A DNA stretch of 64,000 nucleotides from a bacterium (GTDB lineage: Bacteria; Acidobacteriota; Aminicenantia; Aminicenantales; Aminicenantaceae): the NCBI GenBank assembly GCA_018335295.1, contig JAGXKI010000001.1:62001-126000 (forward strand). The letters are read 5' to 3'. The notes below the pieces were generated by a model, which saw only the letters and a list, made by a program, of their open reading frames with translations, was not told the DNA's origin and did not search any database. Shown here one piece after another: positions 42,727 to 52,225 of this stretch (position 1 is the first letter of the stretch; each line of letters starts with the position of its first letter). Made by a program: the position numbers and the translations under genes.

Positions 42727-42832
42727 AAATGGGGTAGGACCGAATATAAGTTACAGATAATAAACAAGTTAAATTAATAAATCCTCTTTATTGATTTATT
42801 ATCAACAATTTAACTTCGGTCCGACCCCATTT
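42727..42832. repeat. Palindromic REP/MITE-like element, second family
   Basis: This 106-bp element has terminal inverted repeats. The left arm is AAATGGGGTAGGACCGAA; the right arm is its mirror TTCGGTCCGACCCCATTT, with one mismatch. The AT-rich middle also has short mirrored pieces (AAGTTAAATT / CAATTTAACTT). It lies between the CGGC gene and the 3' end of the MtaA/UroD-like gene. Confidence 0.7.
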
Positions 42833-42846
42833 GAACATTTGAGCTC

Positions 42847-43866
42847 TTAAGATTTGATTTGAGAAGAAATTTCCTCCCAGGCTTTATACACGGCGAACAC
42901 ATTTTCAGGTCGAGCTCCGGGACCAAATTCACATTGGGCGATAACCCCTCCTTCGGAGTAGAGATGATTCCATATCTGGAATACGGCGTTCTTGATTTCT
43001 TGGGGACTCCCTTTGGGAAGAAGATGGAGCCGGTCCATTTGACCCCAAAAAGTTATCCTGCCTTTCAACTTTTGTCCCAGCTTCTCCACTCCCATGCTAA
43101 AAACCTGTGAGTTCAAGGCACCGATCCCGATTTCCACAAAGTCCGGCAGAATATCAAAAATATAACCATCCGAATGCATAAATACATACTTTCCAGACTT
43201 ACGAGAGATATCGATATAATCTTTGTACATAGGTTTGAATATTTCTCTGAAGGTTTGGGGATGGACCAGCATCTGTTCTTGGCTTCCCCAATCATCCATC
43301 AGGAAAAGGGCATCCACTTCGGTCTGGGCCCAAACTTCTGCTTTCCGGCAGTAAATTTCATGAATCCGCTTCAGCAGCTCAAAAAACCCGGAAGGACGGT
43401 TAGCTATATCCAGGAACGTATTCTCCGGCATGCGGAGAAACTGGTACCTTTCAAAAGGCCGACAGGGAGACCCGGCAATGACAAACTTATCCGTATTCCG
43501 GCAAAATTCATTTATTTTGGAAATATCCAAACTGAGAAGAGCTTCGGGCATTTTCAATTTTTCCAAATCATCCCAATCTTTGATCACGGGATCCTTCACC
43601 TTTCCCATCACTCCTTTTTCCACATTATAAAACGTACATCCCCACTCATCGGTATAGGTTCCGGGTTTATAGGGATTTCCTCGAGTGCCCAACGATTTTT
43701 TGTAAACAGCGGGAGCGCTCACGATATCATCTGGAAAAAGGGTCTTCAGTCTGCGGACTTTTTGAGGAAAATTCTCTTCAGCCCACGGCAAAATCCATTT
43801 TTGCCGGGGAATTCGGGAGGGAGAATCGAATTGAAGTGTTTTCTGAACCAATTCCTTTGAAGTCAT
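42847..43866 (-). CDS. Uroporphyrinogen decarboxylase-fold (MtaA/CmuA-type) protein
   Basis: This 339-residue TIM-barrel protein is of the UroD/MtaA superfamily. SKELVQKTLQFDSPSRIPRQ at the N-terminus is the usual opening of this group. FLMDDWGSQEQMLVHPQTFREIFKPMYK and MHSDGYIFDILPDFVEIGIGALNSQV mark the central barrel, and GRITFWGQMDRLHLLPKGSP the end. Such proteins are often methyl-corrinoid:acceptor methyltransferases or O-demethylase parts, but no corrinoid protein or methyltransferase gene is adjacent. It is not HemE, since the N-terminal substrate arginines are absent. Confidence 0.82.
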   Translation of the reverse strand: MTSKELVQKTLQFDSPSRIPRQKWILPWAEENFPQKVRRLKTLFPDDIVSAPAVYKKSLGTRGNPYKPGTYTDEWGCTFYNVEKGVMGKVKDPVIKDWDDLEKLKMPEALLSLDISKINEFCRNTDKFVIAGSPCRPFERYQFLRMPENTFLDIANRPSGFFELLKRIHEIYCRKAEVWAQTEVDALFLMDDWGSQEQMLVHPQTFREIFKPMYKDYIDISRKSGKYVFMHSDGYIFDILPDFVEIGIGALNSQVFSMGVEKLGQKLKGRITFWGQMDRLHLLPKGSPQEIKNAVFQIWNHLYSEGGVIAQCEFGPGARPENVFAVYKAWEEISSQIKS

Positions 43867-44128
43867 TTATCCGACTCCTTGATTCTTTTTTTAAACTTTC
43901 AATATTTAAAAAGAGTGGACTTTGATTGGTATTTTTATTAATCCAAATTCATCTTCCTATAAATATCATAAATTGGATTCATAAAAAATGGGGAGAGTTT
44001 TCTTTTACCTTTTTACTTAATTCACCTAGAAAATAGCTATTGGTGAAATATATCCTTTTTAAGGATAGGTCCTGTCCCGGGACGTATTTGATTGAGCGAG
44101 AAAGGCGAGACCTTTATTCAAATTTTTC

Positions 44129-44157
44129 TTGACATTGATTCTTCATTTCTTTAAATT
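44129..44157 (+). promoter_or_regulatory. Promoter of the marR-RND operon
   Basis: A consensus TTGACA (44129-44134) and TAAATT (44152-44157) are separated by 17 bp. Transcription would start near 44164, about 40 bases before the marR start. The remaining 260 bp of the upstream gap (43867-44128) show no gene or clear structure. Confidence 0.6.
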
Positions 44158-44172
44158 ATATAGGAAAGCGAT

Positions 44173-44189
44173 ATATCGGAAAACGATAT
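44173..44189. promoter_or_regulatory. Probable MarR operator
   Basis: ATATCG-GAAAA-CGATAT is a perfect 6-bp inverted repeat of 17 bp total, just downstream of the predicted start point and before the marR Shine-Dalgarno. The left arm also lies within a palindrome CGATATATCG (44169-44178). Binding by the encoded MarR protein is inferred from position. Confidence 0.65.
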
Positions 44190-44204
44190 TAATGGAGGAT
44201 TAAC

Positions 44205-44681
44205 GTGTTCAATCCAGACAAAAAGAAAAATCAAGATCAGGAGAAAGTATCCCGATTGAATCAAGCCTTTCTGGTACTGGTCCATTTTTTCCACAATCGA
44301 GCCAATCAATTCTGTAAGACTTTGAATCTCTCTCTTCCTCAGTACCGGATGCTCATGATTATCAAAAAGGAAGGATCCATATCAGTGAACAGCCTTCGCT
44401 CCAAAATGGATACGGCTCAAAGTACCACCAGCGAGATGATTGACCGATTGGTGAAATTGAAGTTGGTAGTCCGGAAAAAGCATCCTCGAGATCAACGCAT
44501 TACCTTTTGCCAGCTCAGCCAAAAAGCCCAAAGATTATTCCAAGAAATGATGGATCGAATGAATCATTATTTCCAAAAGATGCTGGAAAATCTCGATGAA
44601 AAAGAGCAAAACTCTTTGATTCAATCCATGGAAAATATTGTGGATTTGCTTTCTGTGATCCAGAAAAAGGAAGAGAAATAA
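44205..44681 (+). CDS. MarR family transcriptional regulator
   Basis: This 158-residue winged-helix protein starts at GTG 44205, six bases after GGAGG. The MarR core reads LPQYRMLMIIKKEGSISVNSLRSKMDTAQSTTSEMIDRLVKLKLVVRK (about 45-92), followed by the wing HPRDQRITFCQLSQKA. The flanking helices form the dimer interface. It leads a TolC/MFP/RND operon and sits behind a 17-bp palindrome in its own leader. It most likely represses the pump genes and releases them on binding a small phenolic-type ligand, as MarR relatives do. Confidence 0.92.
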   Translation: MFNPDKKKNQDQEKVSRLNQAFLVLVHFFHNRANQFCKTLNLSLPQYRMLMIIKKEGSISVNSLRSKMDTAQSTTSEMIDRLVKLKLVVRKKHPRDQRITFCQLSQKAQRLFQEMMDRMNHYFQKMLENLDEKEQNSLIQSMENIVDLLSVIQKKEEK

Positions 44682-44739
44682 AGTTAATCAAGATGTCGAG
44701 TTCATTTGATACAAAATGTCTGAAAATGAGGAGTTGCAA

Positions 44740-46077
44740 ATGAAGCATAAAATTCCAAGATTTTTTATTGGACTGTGGGCCTTTCTTTTTCCTCTGATTT
44801 CTTTGAGTTCATTGAATGCCCAGGAAAAGATTGATTTGAACCGGTCTGTTTTTAGAGCTCTTGAGAAAAACAATTTAATAAGAATCTCTGATCTTTCCGT
44901 TTCCATTGCCCAGAAAAAAGTCCAGGAGAGCAAATCGCAGTACTGGCCTTCTCTCCAACTCAGCAGCACTTATACTCGGGTAGGCAGGATCCCCTCTTTT
45001 ACCATTCCTATGGGAAAGAAAGAACAAACATTCCAATTGGGCACCCACAACAGGATAAATGCAGGTGTGGAGCTTAAACTTCCCTTGTTTACCTGGGGAA
45101 GGATCAAAGGTTCCGTTGAACTCTCTGAATCAGGTAAAAAGCTGTCCCAAATAGAAAAAAAACAAAAAATTATTGAGATAAAAAAGAATGTGTTGAGGTC
45201 TTTTTATTCCGCTGTTTTGAGTAAAGAAATGATGGAATTAGAAAAAGAGAGTGTTTCCCGGGCCCGGAGATTATTCACCATATCCAAAAAAAGATTTGAA
45301 GCCGGAAATATCCCCCGATTGGAACTTCTTCGCACCAAGGTTCAGTTAAAAAATGCTCAAAGTCAGCATGAGGAGGCCCAAAAAAATCTCCATCAAAGCA
45401 AAATTCTTTTAGGAAAAACCATCGAAATGGAACCGAAAGATTTCATTATTGAAGGAACACTTCATTTTGAGCCCCTTTCTGTAGATTCCTCCCAGCTTAT
45501 TGAAAAAGCCTATAAAAACAGGAAAGACATACAGATTCTGGAAGTCCAAAAGAGGATGAAGGAAAACCAGATTCATATAGCTAAGAGCGGAAACAAGCCC
45601 AATGTTTTCTTATTCTCATCATATAGTGTAGCCACTGGTTTTGATCCTATAAATCCAGACAAGCTGGTGGGAAACTGGAATGCAGGAATTCAGGTAGCGG
45701 CCCCGTTTTTTGATGGTTTTGCTTCCAAATACAGAGCAACCCAGAACCAGCTTCAATTGAAAAAATCCCAACTTCAGAAAAAGGAAATGAAGGAAGTCAT
45801 CCGCATGGAGGTCCGTCAGGCTGTGGTGGAGTTAAAGAAAGCCGAAGACAAAATTCATTCGCTCCAGGAAAATATAAAACTCGCCAGGGAAACCCTGCGG
45901 GTGGCAATGGATCAGTATGAGAAGGGAGTTGCTTCCTCTCTGGATGTATTGAATGCTCAGAAGACCCTTAACCAGACAGAACGACTGGTAAAGAAGGCGT
46001 TGTTCTCTCATATCAGGGCCAAGTTGGATTTGTGTCAAGCTATCGAAGATTACAGCTGGTTTGATTTGGAATATTAA
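44740..46077 (+). CDS. TolC family outer-membrane efflux protein
   Basis: The protein is 445 residues from ATG 44740, with GAGGAG six bases upstream; an ATG at 44716 has no such site. The signal peptide (KIPRFFIGLWAFLFPLISLSSLNA) ends before QEKIDLN. The body shows two long helical hairpins with the typical repeat ends: LELLRTKVQLKNAQSQHEEAQ and VASSLDVLNAQKTLNQTE. TolC-type trimers form the outer-membrane exit duct. It is encoded between marR and the membrane fusion protein. Confidence 0.92.
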   Translation: MKHKIPRFFIGLWAFLFPLISLSSLNAQEKIDLNRSVFRALEKNNLIRISDLSVSIAQKKVQESKSQYWPSLQLSSTYTRVGRIPSFTIPMGKKEQTFQLGTHNRINAGVELKLPLFTWGRIKGSVELSESGKKLSQIEKKQKIIEIKKNVLRSFYSAVLSKEMMELEKESVSRARRLFTISKKRFEAGNIPRLELLRTKVQLKNAQSQHEEAQKNLHQSKILLGKTIEMEPKDFIIEGTLHFEPLSVDSSQLIEKAYKNRKDIQILEVQKRMKENQIHIAKSGNKPNVFLFSSYSVATGFDPINPDKLVGNWNAGIQVAAPFFDGFASKYRATQNQLQLKKSQLQKKEMKEVIRMEVRQAVVELKKAEDKIHSLQENIKLARETLRVAMDQYEKGVASSLDVLNAQKTLNQTERLVKKALFSHIRAKLDLCQAIEDYSWFDLEY

Positions 46078-46098
46078 AGGGGAAAGGGAGAATAAACG

Positions 46099-46992
46099 AT
46101 GCGAAAAATATATGTCATCGCGGCATTAACGGGATTGATGTTAACAGCATGCCAATTCCAAAACAAGTCTGATCTATCTCAAGAAAATTTGGATGAATCA
46201 GATAAATCTGTATCTGTGGTAGCTGAAAAGGTGAAGGTAGAGACCATCCGTGAAACCACCGAAGTCAGCGGAGAAATCCGTCCTCTCTATGAAGTGAAAG
46301 TCTATCCTAAAGTAAGAGGCATTATTGTGAGTGAGAAAGTCTCTGTAGGAAAAAGGATGAAAGAAGGACAGCTGATGGCCGAGATTGAGCAGGATGTTCC
46401 CGGACTGGAATTCTCCAGGGTTCAAATCAAGGCACCCAGGGAAGGGACCATAACCCGGGATCTTGTGGAAACTGGCTCCACCGTCTCGGTTCAGACTCCC
46501 CTCTACACCATCAGCAAGATCAGAGAAGTCTACTTGAGGATAAAGGTGATTCAATCCTTACTCGGAAAAATACATATAAGGGATCCGGTTACAGTTCGTG
46601 TGGATACCTATCCCTCAAAGAAATTTTCAGGCAGAGTCAGCGAAATATCGCCCACTGTGGATCCCCGAACTCGGACTGGCCGCATGAAAGTCCGATTGTC
46701 CAACCCACGAGGAGAACTGAAACCGGGTATGTTCGCCAGAGCTGAACTCAAAGTGGGAGAACATAAGGGCCTGGTGATTCCTCTGGATGCACTCATCCAA
46801 ACGGGAACCCAACCCTATGTTTTCAAAGTGGAAGAAAATCAAGCCAGGCGCATTGAGGTCTCCACAGGAGTTTTTATGGAAAATCAGGTGGAAGTGGAAG
46901 GCCAACTCCAGGGAGGCGATCCAGTGGTGGTCTTTGGACAGAATCGCCTTCAGGAAGGAACTCCGGTTTCTATTGAGGGGAAAGCAGAATGA
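46099..46992 (+). CDS. RND efflux periplasmic adaptor (membrane fusion) lipoprotein
   Basis: This 297-residue protein has a signal peptide with lipobox LTACQ. A beta-barrel/lipoyl-type hairpin follows, with halves EVKVYPKVRGIIVSEKVSVGKRMKEGQLMAEI and IKAPREGTITRDLVETGSTV. The CusB/HlyD-type barrel contains SPTVDPRTRTGRMKVRLSNP and LKPGMFARAEL. The lipoyl halves sit close together with hardly any alpha-helical hairpin between, so this is a short adaptor. It would bridge the TolC-like channel and the RND pump, whose start overlaps its stop as ATGA. Confidence 0.92.
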   Translation: MRKIYVIAALTGLMLTACQFQNKSDLSQENLDESDKSVSVVAEKVKVETIRETTEVSGEIRPLYEVKVYPKVRGIIVSEKVSVGKRMKEGQLMAEIEQDVPGLEFSRVQIKAPREGTITRDLVETGSTVSVQTPLYTISKIREVYLRIKVIQSLLGKIHIRDPVTVRVDTYPSKKFSGRVSEISPTVDPRTRTGRMKVRLSNPRGELKPGMFARAELKVGEHKGLVIPLDALIQTGTQPYVFKVEENQARRIEVSTGVFMENQVEVEGQLQGGDPVVVFGQNRLQEGTPVSIEGKAE

Positions 46993-49900
46993 AGATCGCG
47001 GAAATAAGCATAAAAAAAAGAGTGGGAACGATTCTATTAACCATGGCCGTGATTGTTTTAGGGATCATCTCCATCCGCGAAATCCCGGTTTCTTTCTGGC
47101 CGGAGTTTGTGGCTCCGGCTCTTATTATCGTCACTCCTTTTCCTGGAGCGAGTCCGGCAGAAGTGGAAGAAATGATCGCCGAGCCTTTGGAAGAGCAGCT
47201 GAGCACCATCGATAGAGTGGATGAGATCGAAACCTCTTGTTTGGAAGGGATTTGCCGGACCACAGTGAGATTCAATTATGGAATTGATTTCGATGAGGCC
47301 AAACTGGATGTTCAGGAAAGGACCAACCGGGCGCGGAGCATGTTTCCGCGAAGAGCTTCCAACCCCACTGTTCTTCAAGTCCAGGATTTTCTTCCTCCGG
47401 GAATCGAAGTGGGGTTTTCTTCAAAAACTCGAGAATTGAATGAATTGAGAAGGTTTGTAGAGACCAAACTGAAAAACCGGTTTTTGCGCCTGGAGAAGGT
47501 AGCCAACGTTCAGGTTTTAGGAGGCTACGAACAAGAAGTTTTAATCCGGGTGAATCCGGATAAGCTTCATGCTTTAGGCCTCTCTCTTTCTCAGATAAAT
47601 ACAGCCTTGGTTTCTGAAAATGCAGATGTTCCCGCCGGGAAATTCACAACTGAAAGGAAAAATTATTTTGTCCGGGTCAGCGGCGAGTTTGAAAGCATCA
47701 GGGGAATAAAAAATATCATTGTTTCTTCTTCCGGAGGCAACCCTGTTTACCTGAAAGATGTGGCTTCTGTGGAATTTGAGAATAAAGAGAGAGATTCTAT
47801 AACCAGAGTGAATGGAAAAGAATTGATTATCATGGCTTTCCGTGAAAAAAGCGGTGGCAACACAGTGGCCATGGTGGATCAAGTGAGAAGCCAGCTGGAT
47901 AATGTCAAAAAACTGATCCCTTCGGATATTCAGTTATCCATCGTGAGTGACCAGTCCATTTTTATAGAGAATGCCATCAACAATGTGGTCCGGAATGCTG
48001 CTCTGGGAGCTTTGCTGGCGGGGATCATCATATTTTTATTTTTGGGGCGAATACGGAATTTTCTCATCATTGCTTTTTCCATACCCATCTCTATCATCGG
48101 TTCGTTTTTCTTGATTGATACTTTCGGGTTGAGCATAAACACCATCTCTTTGGGCGGTTTGGCTCTAGGGATAGGGATGATTGTGGATTCTTCTGTGGTG
48201 GTCATGGAAAACATTTTCCGCCACATGCAGGAAGCTCGGTCTCAGGGACGCTTGAAAACAGTGGTGGATGCCACCAGAGAAGTAGGGGCAGCGATCACGT
48301 CTTCCAATTTGACTTCGATCGTGGTTTTCCTTCCGTTGGCATTCTTGGTGGGGTTGTTTGCGGTCCTGTTTGGGGAGCTGGCTCTCACCGTGGTTTTCGC
48401 CTTAAGCCTTTCTATCATTGTCGCTTTAACCGTGGTTCCCATGCTCAGCTATAAGCTCATCCAGGTTGAAGGAGAGAGAAAAAAAATCAATGTCTTGGCT
48501 CGGGGCTGGCAGAGTCTGCTGGACAGGGTATTGGGTATTTACCGCCCTACTCTGCGCTGGGTGTTGAGGCATCGATTGATAACTCTCTTTTCCGCTGTAG
48601 CTATTCTGGGGTTGTTTGTAGGATTTCTAGCTCCCCGTTTGGACACGGAACTTCTCCCTCCCATCAATGAAGGAGAAATCACCGTAGAATTCATTCTTCC
48701 GGAAGGAACTCGCTTAGACTATACCGATGAAGTGATTCAGAAAGTGGAAACTCAAGTGGGGAAACGCAAAGAGGTGGAACAAGTCAAATCAGTAGGGGGG
48801 TTCAATCCTACCAGTGGAGAGAGAAAACAAAACATAGGAGTATTGACGGTAAGTCTCAAACCCGAGTATTTTGAGACCATAAACAGCCTGATGACCCAGA
48901 TACGCAAATCCACGAGGGGGATTCCCGGTGTCAAAATCACAGTGAAGCAGGTGGATGTCAGCACCGGAATGGCTGAGGAACCTGTAAATATCCGGATCGC
49001 TGGTGACGATCTCTCCACGTTGGACCGCCTGGGAGGAGAAGCTGTTCAACTCATAGAGACCGTTCCAGGGGTGGTGAACCTCTCCAGTACTCTTCAGCAG
49101 GGGGTTTCCGAATATGTTCTCCGGATTGACCGGACCCAGGCTTCCGACCTGGGAATCTCTTCTGCTCAGGTTAGGAGGGCGGTCAGAGCGGGGTTATCCG
49201 GAGTTTCAGGCACCCGTTTAAGTTTGGCCGGCGAGGAATATGATATCACTGTCAAAGGAAATCCTTCCGATCTCCGATCCCTCCAACAGCTGCTTGATTT
49301 TCCTGTCACCACGCGAAAAAAAGAAGTCATCCCTCTTCGGTCTGTGGTCTCGGTGGATTTGAAAAAAAGCCCCAGTGAAATCAAACGGTTTGACCAGCAG
49401 AGAGGTGTGGAGATCAAAGCGGACGTGGAAGGACGAAGTCAGCGGGAAGTGGTTTCTGAAGTCAAGGAAAAAATGGGAGGGTTGAAATTACCGGAAGATT
49501 ATTTTATGACCTATGGAGGGCAGTCCGAATCGATCACCCAATCTTTCCAGACTCTTCTGACTGCCTTGATCATCGCGATTTTCTTGGTGTATGTGGTAAT
49601 GGGATTTCAGTTCAACTCCTTTATTCATCCTTTCACCATAGCTCTGAGCATTCCGTTAGCTCTGGTGGGGGTTATTCTGGGGCTTCTGATATTCGATGCC
49701 AAGGTGAGCATAAACGCCTTGACCGGGATGATTATGGTGGTGGGGATTGTGGTCAATAACGGAATCCTTCTCGTGGACTACATCAATCAACTGCGGGAAA
49801 GAGGGTTCAAGAAAACAGAAGCCATTGTGGAAGGAGGAGCGATCCGACTCCGGCCGATTCTGATCACTTCTATGACCACGATTTTCGCCATGCTCCCCAT

Positions 49901-50042
49901 TGCTTTAAGCTTAGGGCAGGGGGGAGAAGCCCTGAAGCCTTTGGGGGCTGTGGTATGTGGGGGACTGTTAACCTCTACCTTTTTAACTCTCATCATCATC
50001 CCCTGTGTGTATTCCCTTCTGGACCGACTAAGCCGCTCTTAA
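46989..50042 (+). CDS. RND family efflux transporter permease
   Basis: This 1017-residue inner-membrane pump has the duplicated RND layout: TM1 at 12-30, porter domains about 35-330 and 560-860, and 12 helices in total. TM4 reads GIGMIVDSSVVVMENIF. It has a single Asp where AcrB has an Asp pair, a variant seen in some anaerobe RND branches. PVSFWPEFVAPALIIVTPFPGASPAEVEE is the usual first porter motif. It probably exports amphiphilic toxins, metabolites or lipids using the proton (or sodium) gradient, under MarR control. Confidence 0.93.
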   Translation: MKIAEISIKKRVGTILLTMAVIVLGIISIREIPVSFWPEFVAPALIIVTPFPGASPAEVEEMIAEPLEEQLSTIDRVDEIETSCLEGICRTTVRFNYGIDFDEAKLDVQERTNRARSMFPRRASNPTVLQVQDFLPPGIEVGFSSKTRELNELRRFVETKLKNRFLRLEKVANVQVLGGYEQEVLIRVNPDKLHALGLSLSQINTALVSENADVPAGKFTTERKNYFVRVSGEFESIRGIKNIIVSSSGGNPVYLKDVASVEFENKERDSITRVNGKELIIMAFREKSGGNTVAMVDQVRSQLDNVKKLIPSDIQLSIVSDQSIFIENAINNVVRNAALGALLAGIIIFLFLGRIRNFLIIAFSIPISIIGSFFLIDTFGLSINTISLGGLALGIGMIVDSSVVVMENIFRHMQEARSQGRLKTVVDATREVGAAITSSNLTSIVVFLPLAFLVGLFAVLFGELALTVVFALSLSIIVALTVVPMLSYKLIQVEGERKKINVLARGWQSLLDRVLGIYRPTLRWVLRHRLITLFSAVAILGLFVGFLAPRLDTELLPPINEGEITVEFILPEGTRLDYTDEVIQKVETQVGKRKEVEQVKSVGGFNPTSGERKQNIGVLTVSLKPEYFETINSLMTQIRKSTRGIPGVKITVKQVDVSTGMAEEPVNIRIAGDDLSTLDRLGGEAVQLIETVPGVVNLSSTLQQGVSEYVLRIDRTQASDLGISSAQVRRAVRAGLSGVSGTRLSLAGEEYDITVKGNPSDLRSLQQLLDFPVTTRKKEVIPLRSVVSVDLKKSPSEIKRFDQQRGVEIKADVEGRSQREVVSEVKEKMGGLKLPEDYFMTYGGQSESITQSFQTLLTALIIAIFLVYVVMGFQFNSFIHPFTIALSIPLALVGVILGLLIFDAKVSINALTGMIMVVGIVVNNGILLVDYINQLRERGFKKTEAIVEGGAIRLRPILITSMTTIFAMLPIALSLGQGGEALKPLGAVVCGGLLTSTFLTLIIIPCVYSLLDRLSRS

Positions 50043-50126
50043 TATTCTTCTCTGAATGTCTGAATTGGGTAATGATTGTTTATTTTTTTCTTGAAAAAAA
50101 GTTTCTTTCTGGATTATTTTTAAGAT

Positions 50127-51557
50127 ATGAAAAAACCATGTCTTTTTCTCTCTAGTTTCCTTCTGGTTCTCCTGCTGAGCAATTGTGCGGTCAATCCGGT
50201 CTCAGGAAAGCGGGAACTGATGTTGTTCTCCGAGGAAGCTGAAATTTCTATGGGAGAAAAGAGTGACCAGCAGATCCGGAATCATTATGGAGTTTACAAA
50301 GAGGAAGCCATCAATAAATATGTAGGTAAAATCGGTAGATCTCTGGTACCCCATACGCACCGACCTCAACTTGATTATCATTTCGCCGTATTGGATACTC
50401 CTGTGGTCAACGCCTTTGCTGTTCCAGGAGGATACATCTATGTGACCCGGGGACTTTTGGCTGCCATGAATTCAGAAGCGCAACTGGCTTTGGTTTTGGG
50501 GCATGAGCTGGGACATGTCAGCGCCCGCCACAGCGTTAGTAAAATGAGTCAAATGCTCTTGGTTCAGGTAGGAATGGTTGTGGGAAGTGTCTTGAGCGAG
50601 AAGTTCGCCGAAATTTCAGGCGCTGCCGGTATAGGGATCCAGCTCCTTTTTCTTAAATTCAGCCGGGACGATGAGAGAGAGGCAGACCGACTGGGAGTAT
50701 TGTACGGCCGCAAAGGGAAATACAACCCTGCTAAAATGATTGCATTTTTCAAGACCCTTCAGGATTTAGGAGATTTGAGTGAAGGTCGCAGTCTTCCCGG
50801 ATTTCTCTCCACTCATCCTCTAACCCGCGAGCGAATCCAGAATACCCGTGAGATGATTGCAGAAAAAGACAGCCAGCTTAAAATCAGAACTCGACCTTAT
50901 CTTCAGCGTATCCAGAATCTGGTCTTTGGCTCGGATCCCAGACAGGGTTATACTATCCGTCACACATTTTACCATCCCAATATGAGTTTTGCTTTTTCCT
51001 ATCCCCGAAGATGGAAACTCCAGAATACTCCGAGCCGGGTCACAATGATTTCCGAAGATGAAAAGGCCGCTATGCTTCTTCAAACCGAAGAAACTTCATC
51101 TCAACTTCAAGAATATGCCGAAAAGAAAGTATCCGAGATTCAAGACAAACGTCTATTGGGTGAGAAGAGTTTGTCTATAAACGGACTTTCTTCTTATCAG
51201 AGGATATATGAGATCGCACAGGAAGATAAAGAGGATCTTCGGGCCCAGATGTGTTTCATCCGCTATGGACCGCGAATTTTCACATTTACCGGGTTGACCA
51301 CTTCTACTGAATTCAACCATTATGACTATTTTTTCGAAAAAACCGCGGGATCTTTTCAACGATTAAAGAAGAAGAAATATCTAAACCGCCAGCCTCGTCG
51401 GATTCACCTGGTCAAAGGAGATGGAAAGACTTCCTTAAAACAAATGTTCCAGCAGGCTGGAATGGACCAAGAGCTATGGGAGAAGTTAGCTGTGATGAAC
51501 GATCTGGAATTGAACCAGACTCCCAAACCAAACCAGCTCATCAAAGTGGTTAAGTAG
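50127..51557 (+). CDS. M48 family metallopeptidase lipoprotein (BepA/YfgC-like)
   Basis: This 476-residue protein has a signal peptide with lipobox LLSNC. The M48 catalytic domain has HELGHVSARH (about residue 127), the third ligand in DEREADRLGV (about 187), and NAFAVPGGYIYVTRGLL ahead of it. The C-terminal 200 residues hold a second domain (HPNMSFAFSYPRRWKLQN) and a final LysM-like segment (MNDLELNQTPKPNQLIKVV). The family shows periplasmic quality control of outer-membrane proteins. It lies 84 bp after the RND gene and may belong to that operon. Confidence 0.92.
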   Translation: MKKPCLFLSSFLLVLLLSNCAVNPVSGKRELMLFSEEAEISMGEKSDQQIRNHYGVYKEEAINKYVGKIGRSLVPHTHRPQLDYHFAVLDTPVVNAFAVPGGYIYVTRGLLAAMNSEAQLALVLGHELGHVSARHSVSKMSQMLLVQVGMVVGSVLSEKFAEISGAAGIGIQLLFLKFSRDDEREADRLGVLYGRKGKYNPAKMIAFFKTLQDLGDLSEGRSLPGFLSTHPLTRERIQNTREMIAEKDSQLKIRTRPYLQRIQNLVFGSDPRQGYTIRHTFYHPNMSFAFSYPRRWKLQNTPSRVTMISEDEKAAMLLQTEETSSQLQEYAEKKVSEIQDKRLLGEKSLSINGLSSYQRIYEIAQEDKEDLRAQMCFIRYGPRIFTFTGLTTSTEFNHYDYFFEKTAGSFQRLKKKKYLNRQPRRIHLVKGDGKTSLKQMFQQAGMDQELWEKLAVMNDLELNQTPKPNQLIKVVK

Positions 51558-51589
51558 ATTGGGGAATTCTAAAAAACGGTCCTCAATTA

Positions 51590-52003
51590 TTAAGATAGGT
51601 CAGGCCAATCCAGAAATCTAGCGAGTTGATTGAGAAATGTCTTAAAATTTCCTAACCGGTTTTGTAATATATTGTAGATTTGATTTTCATCTATTTCCCA
51701 GTAGATGTGAACAAGCCGATTCCGGAATCTAGCCATCTCTTTTAATCTTTCTACAAAAGAATTCTCAAAAGCTCCGTTTTCTCCCAGGACTCTGAAAGCA
51801 TCAGAGTAATCTTCAGGAGCCCTATACCCGTTTCGAGAGATAAGGTGATTACACATATCAATCGCAGCTTCAATAGCAATCATAAAATGATATTTCGCAC
51901 TCCCGCTCTTATCGGGATCCTTAAGGAAATAGTCTTTTTTATATTTTTGGAGCCTTTGAAGTTGTCTCACAGCTTCTCGCATATGAGAGACCAGCTTCGT
52001 CAT
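51590..52003 (-). CDS. HepT-like (DUF86) protein without adjacent antitoxin
   Basis: This 137-residue helical protein has the HepT/HEPN motif RNRLVHIYW (R-x4-H-x-Y, about residues 92-100), which forms the RNase site in active toxins. The usual antitoxin partner, a MntA-type minimal nucleotidyltransferase, is encoded next to hepT in known systems. The 220 bp on the start side and the M48 gene on the other side contain no such gene. It is therefore an orphan, possibly controlled by a MntA elsewhere, for example the one at 55.4-55.8 kb. It is convergent with the M48 gene. Confidence 0.82.
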   Translation of the reverse strand: MTKLVSHMREAVRQLQRLQKYKKDYFLKDPDKSGSAKYHFMIAIEAAIDMCNHLISRNGYRAPEDYSDAFRVLGENGAFENSFVERLKEMARFRNRLVHIYWEIDENQIYNILQNRLGNFKTFLNQLARFLDWPDLS

Positions 52004-52225
52004 TCTGTCTGAAATGATGAAATGGAAGTCCCAGAAGATTAAAAGGAAGGTTTCATCTGAAATTCAAAATATTTTGGATCTTCGTTCCCATGAAAAAATA
52101 TCTGAAAACAAGTTGAACACTCATTTTTATTTTCATCCCAAAAATAGATAGTGGGAATTTCTCTTTTATCTATTTCTTTCGGAGAACATTGTTGTAAAAT
52201 AAAGAGGATTCACAAGGAGGAGAAA

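Noticed and set aside
42847..43866. Calling this gene hemE
   Set aside because: The N-terminal substrate arginines of uroporphyrinogen decarboxylase are missing, and the sequence fits the MtaA/CmuA-like branch better.
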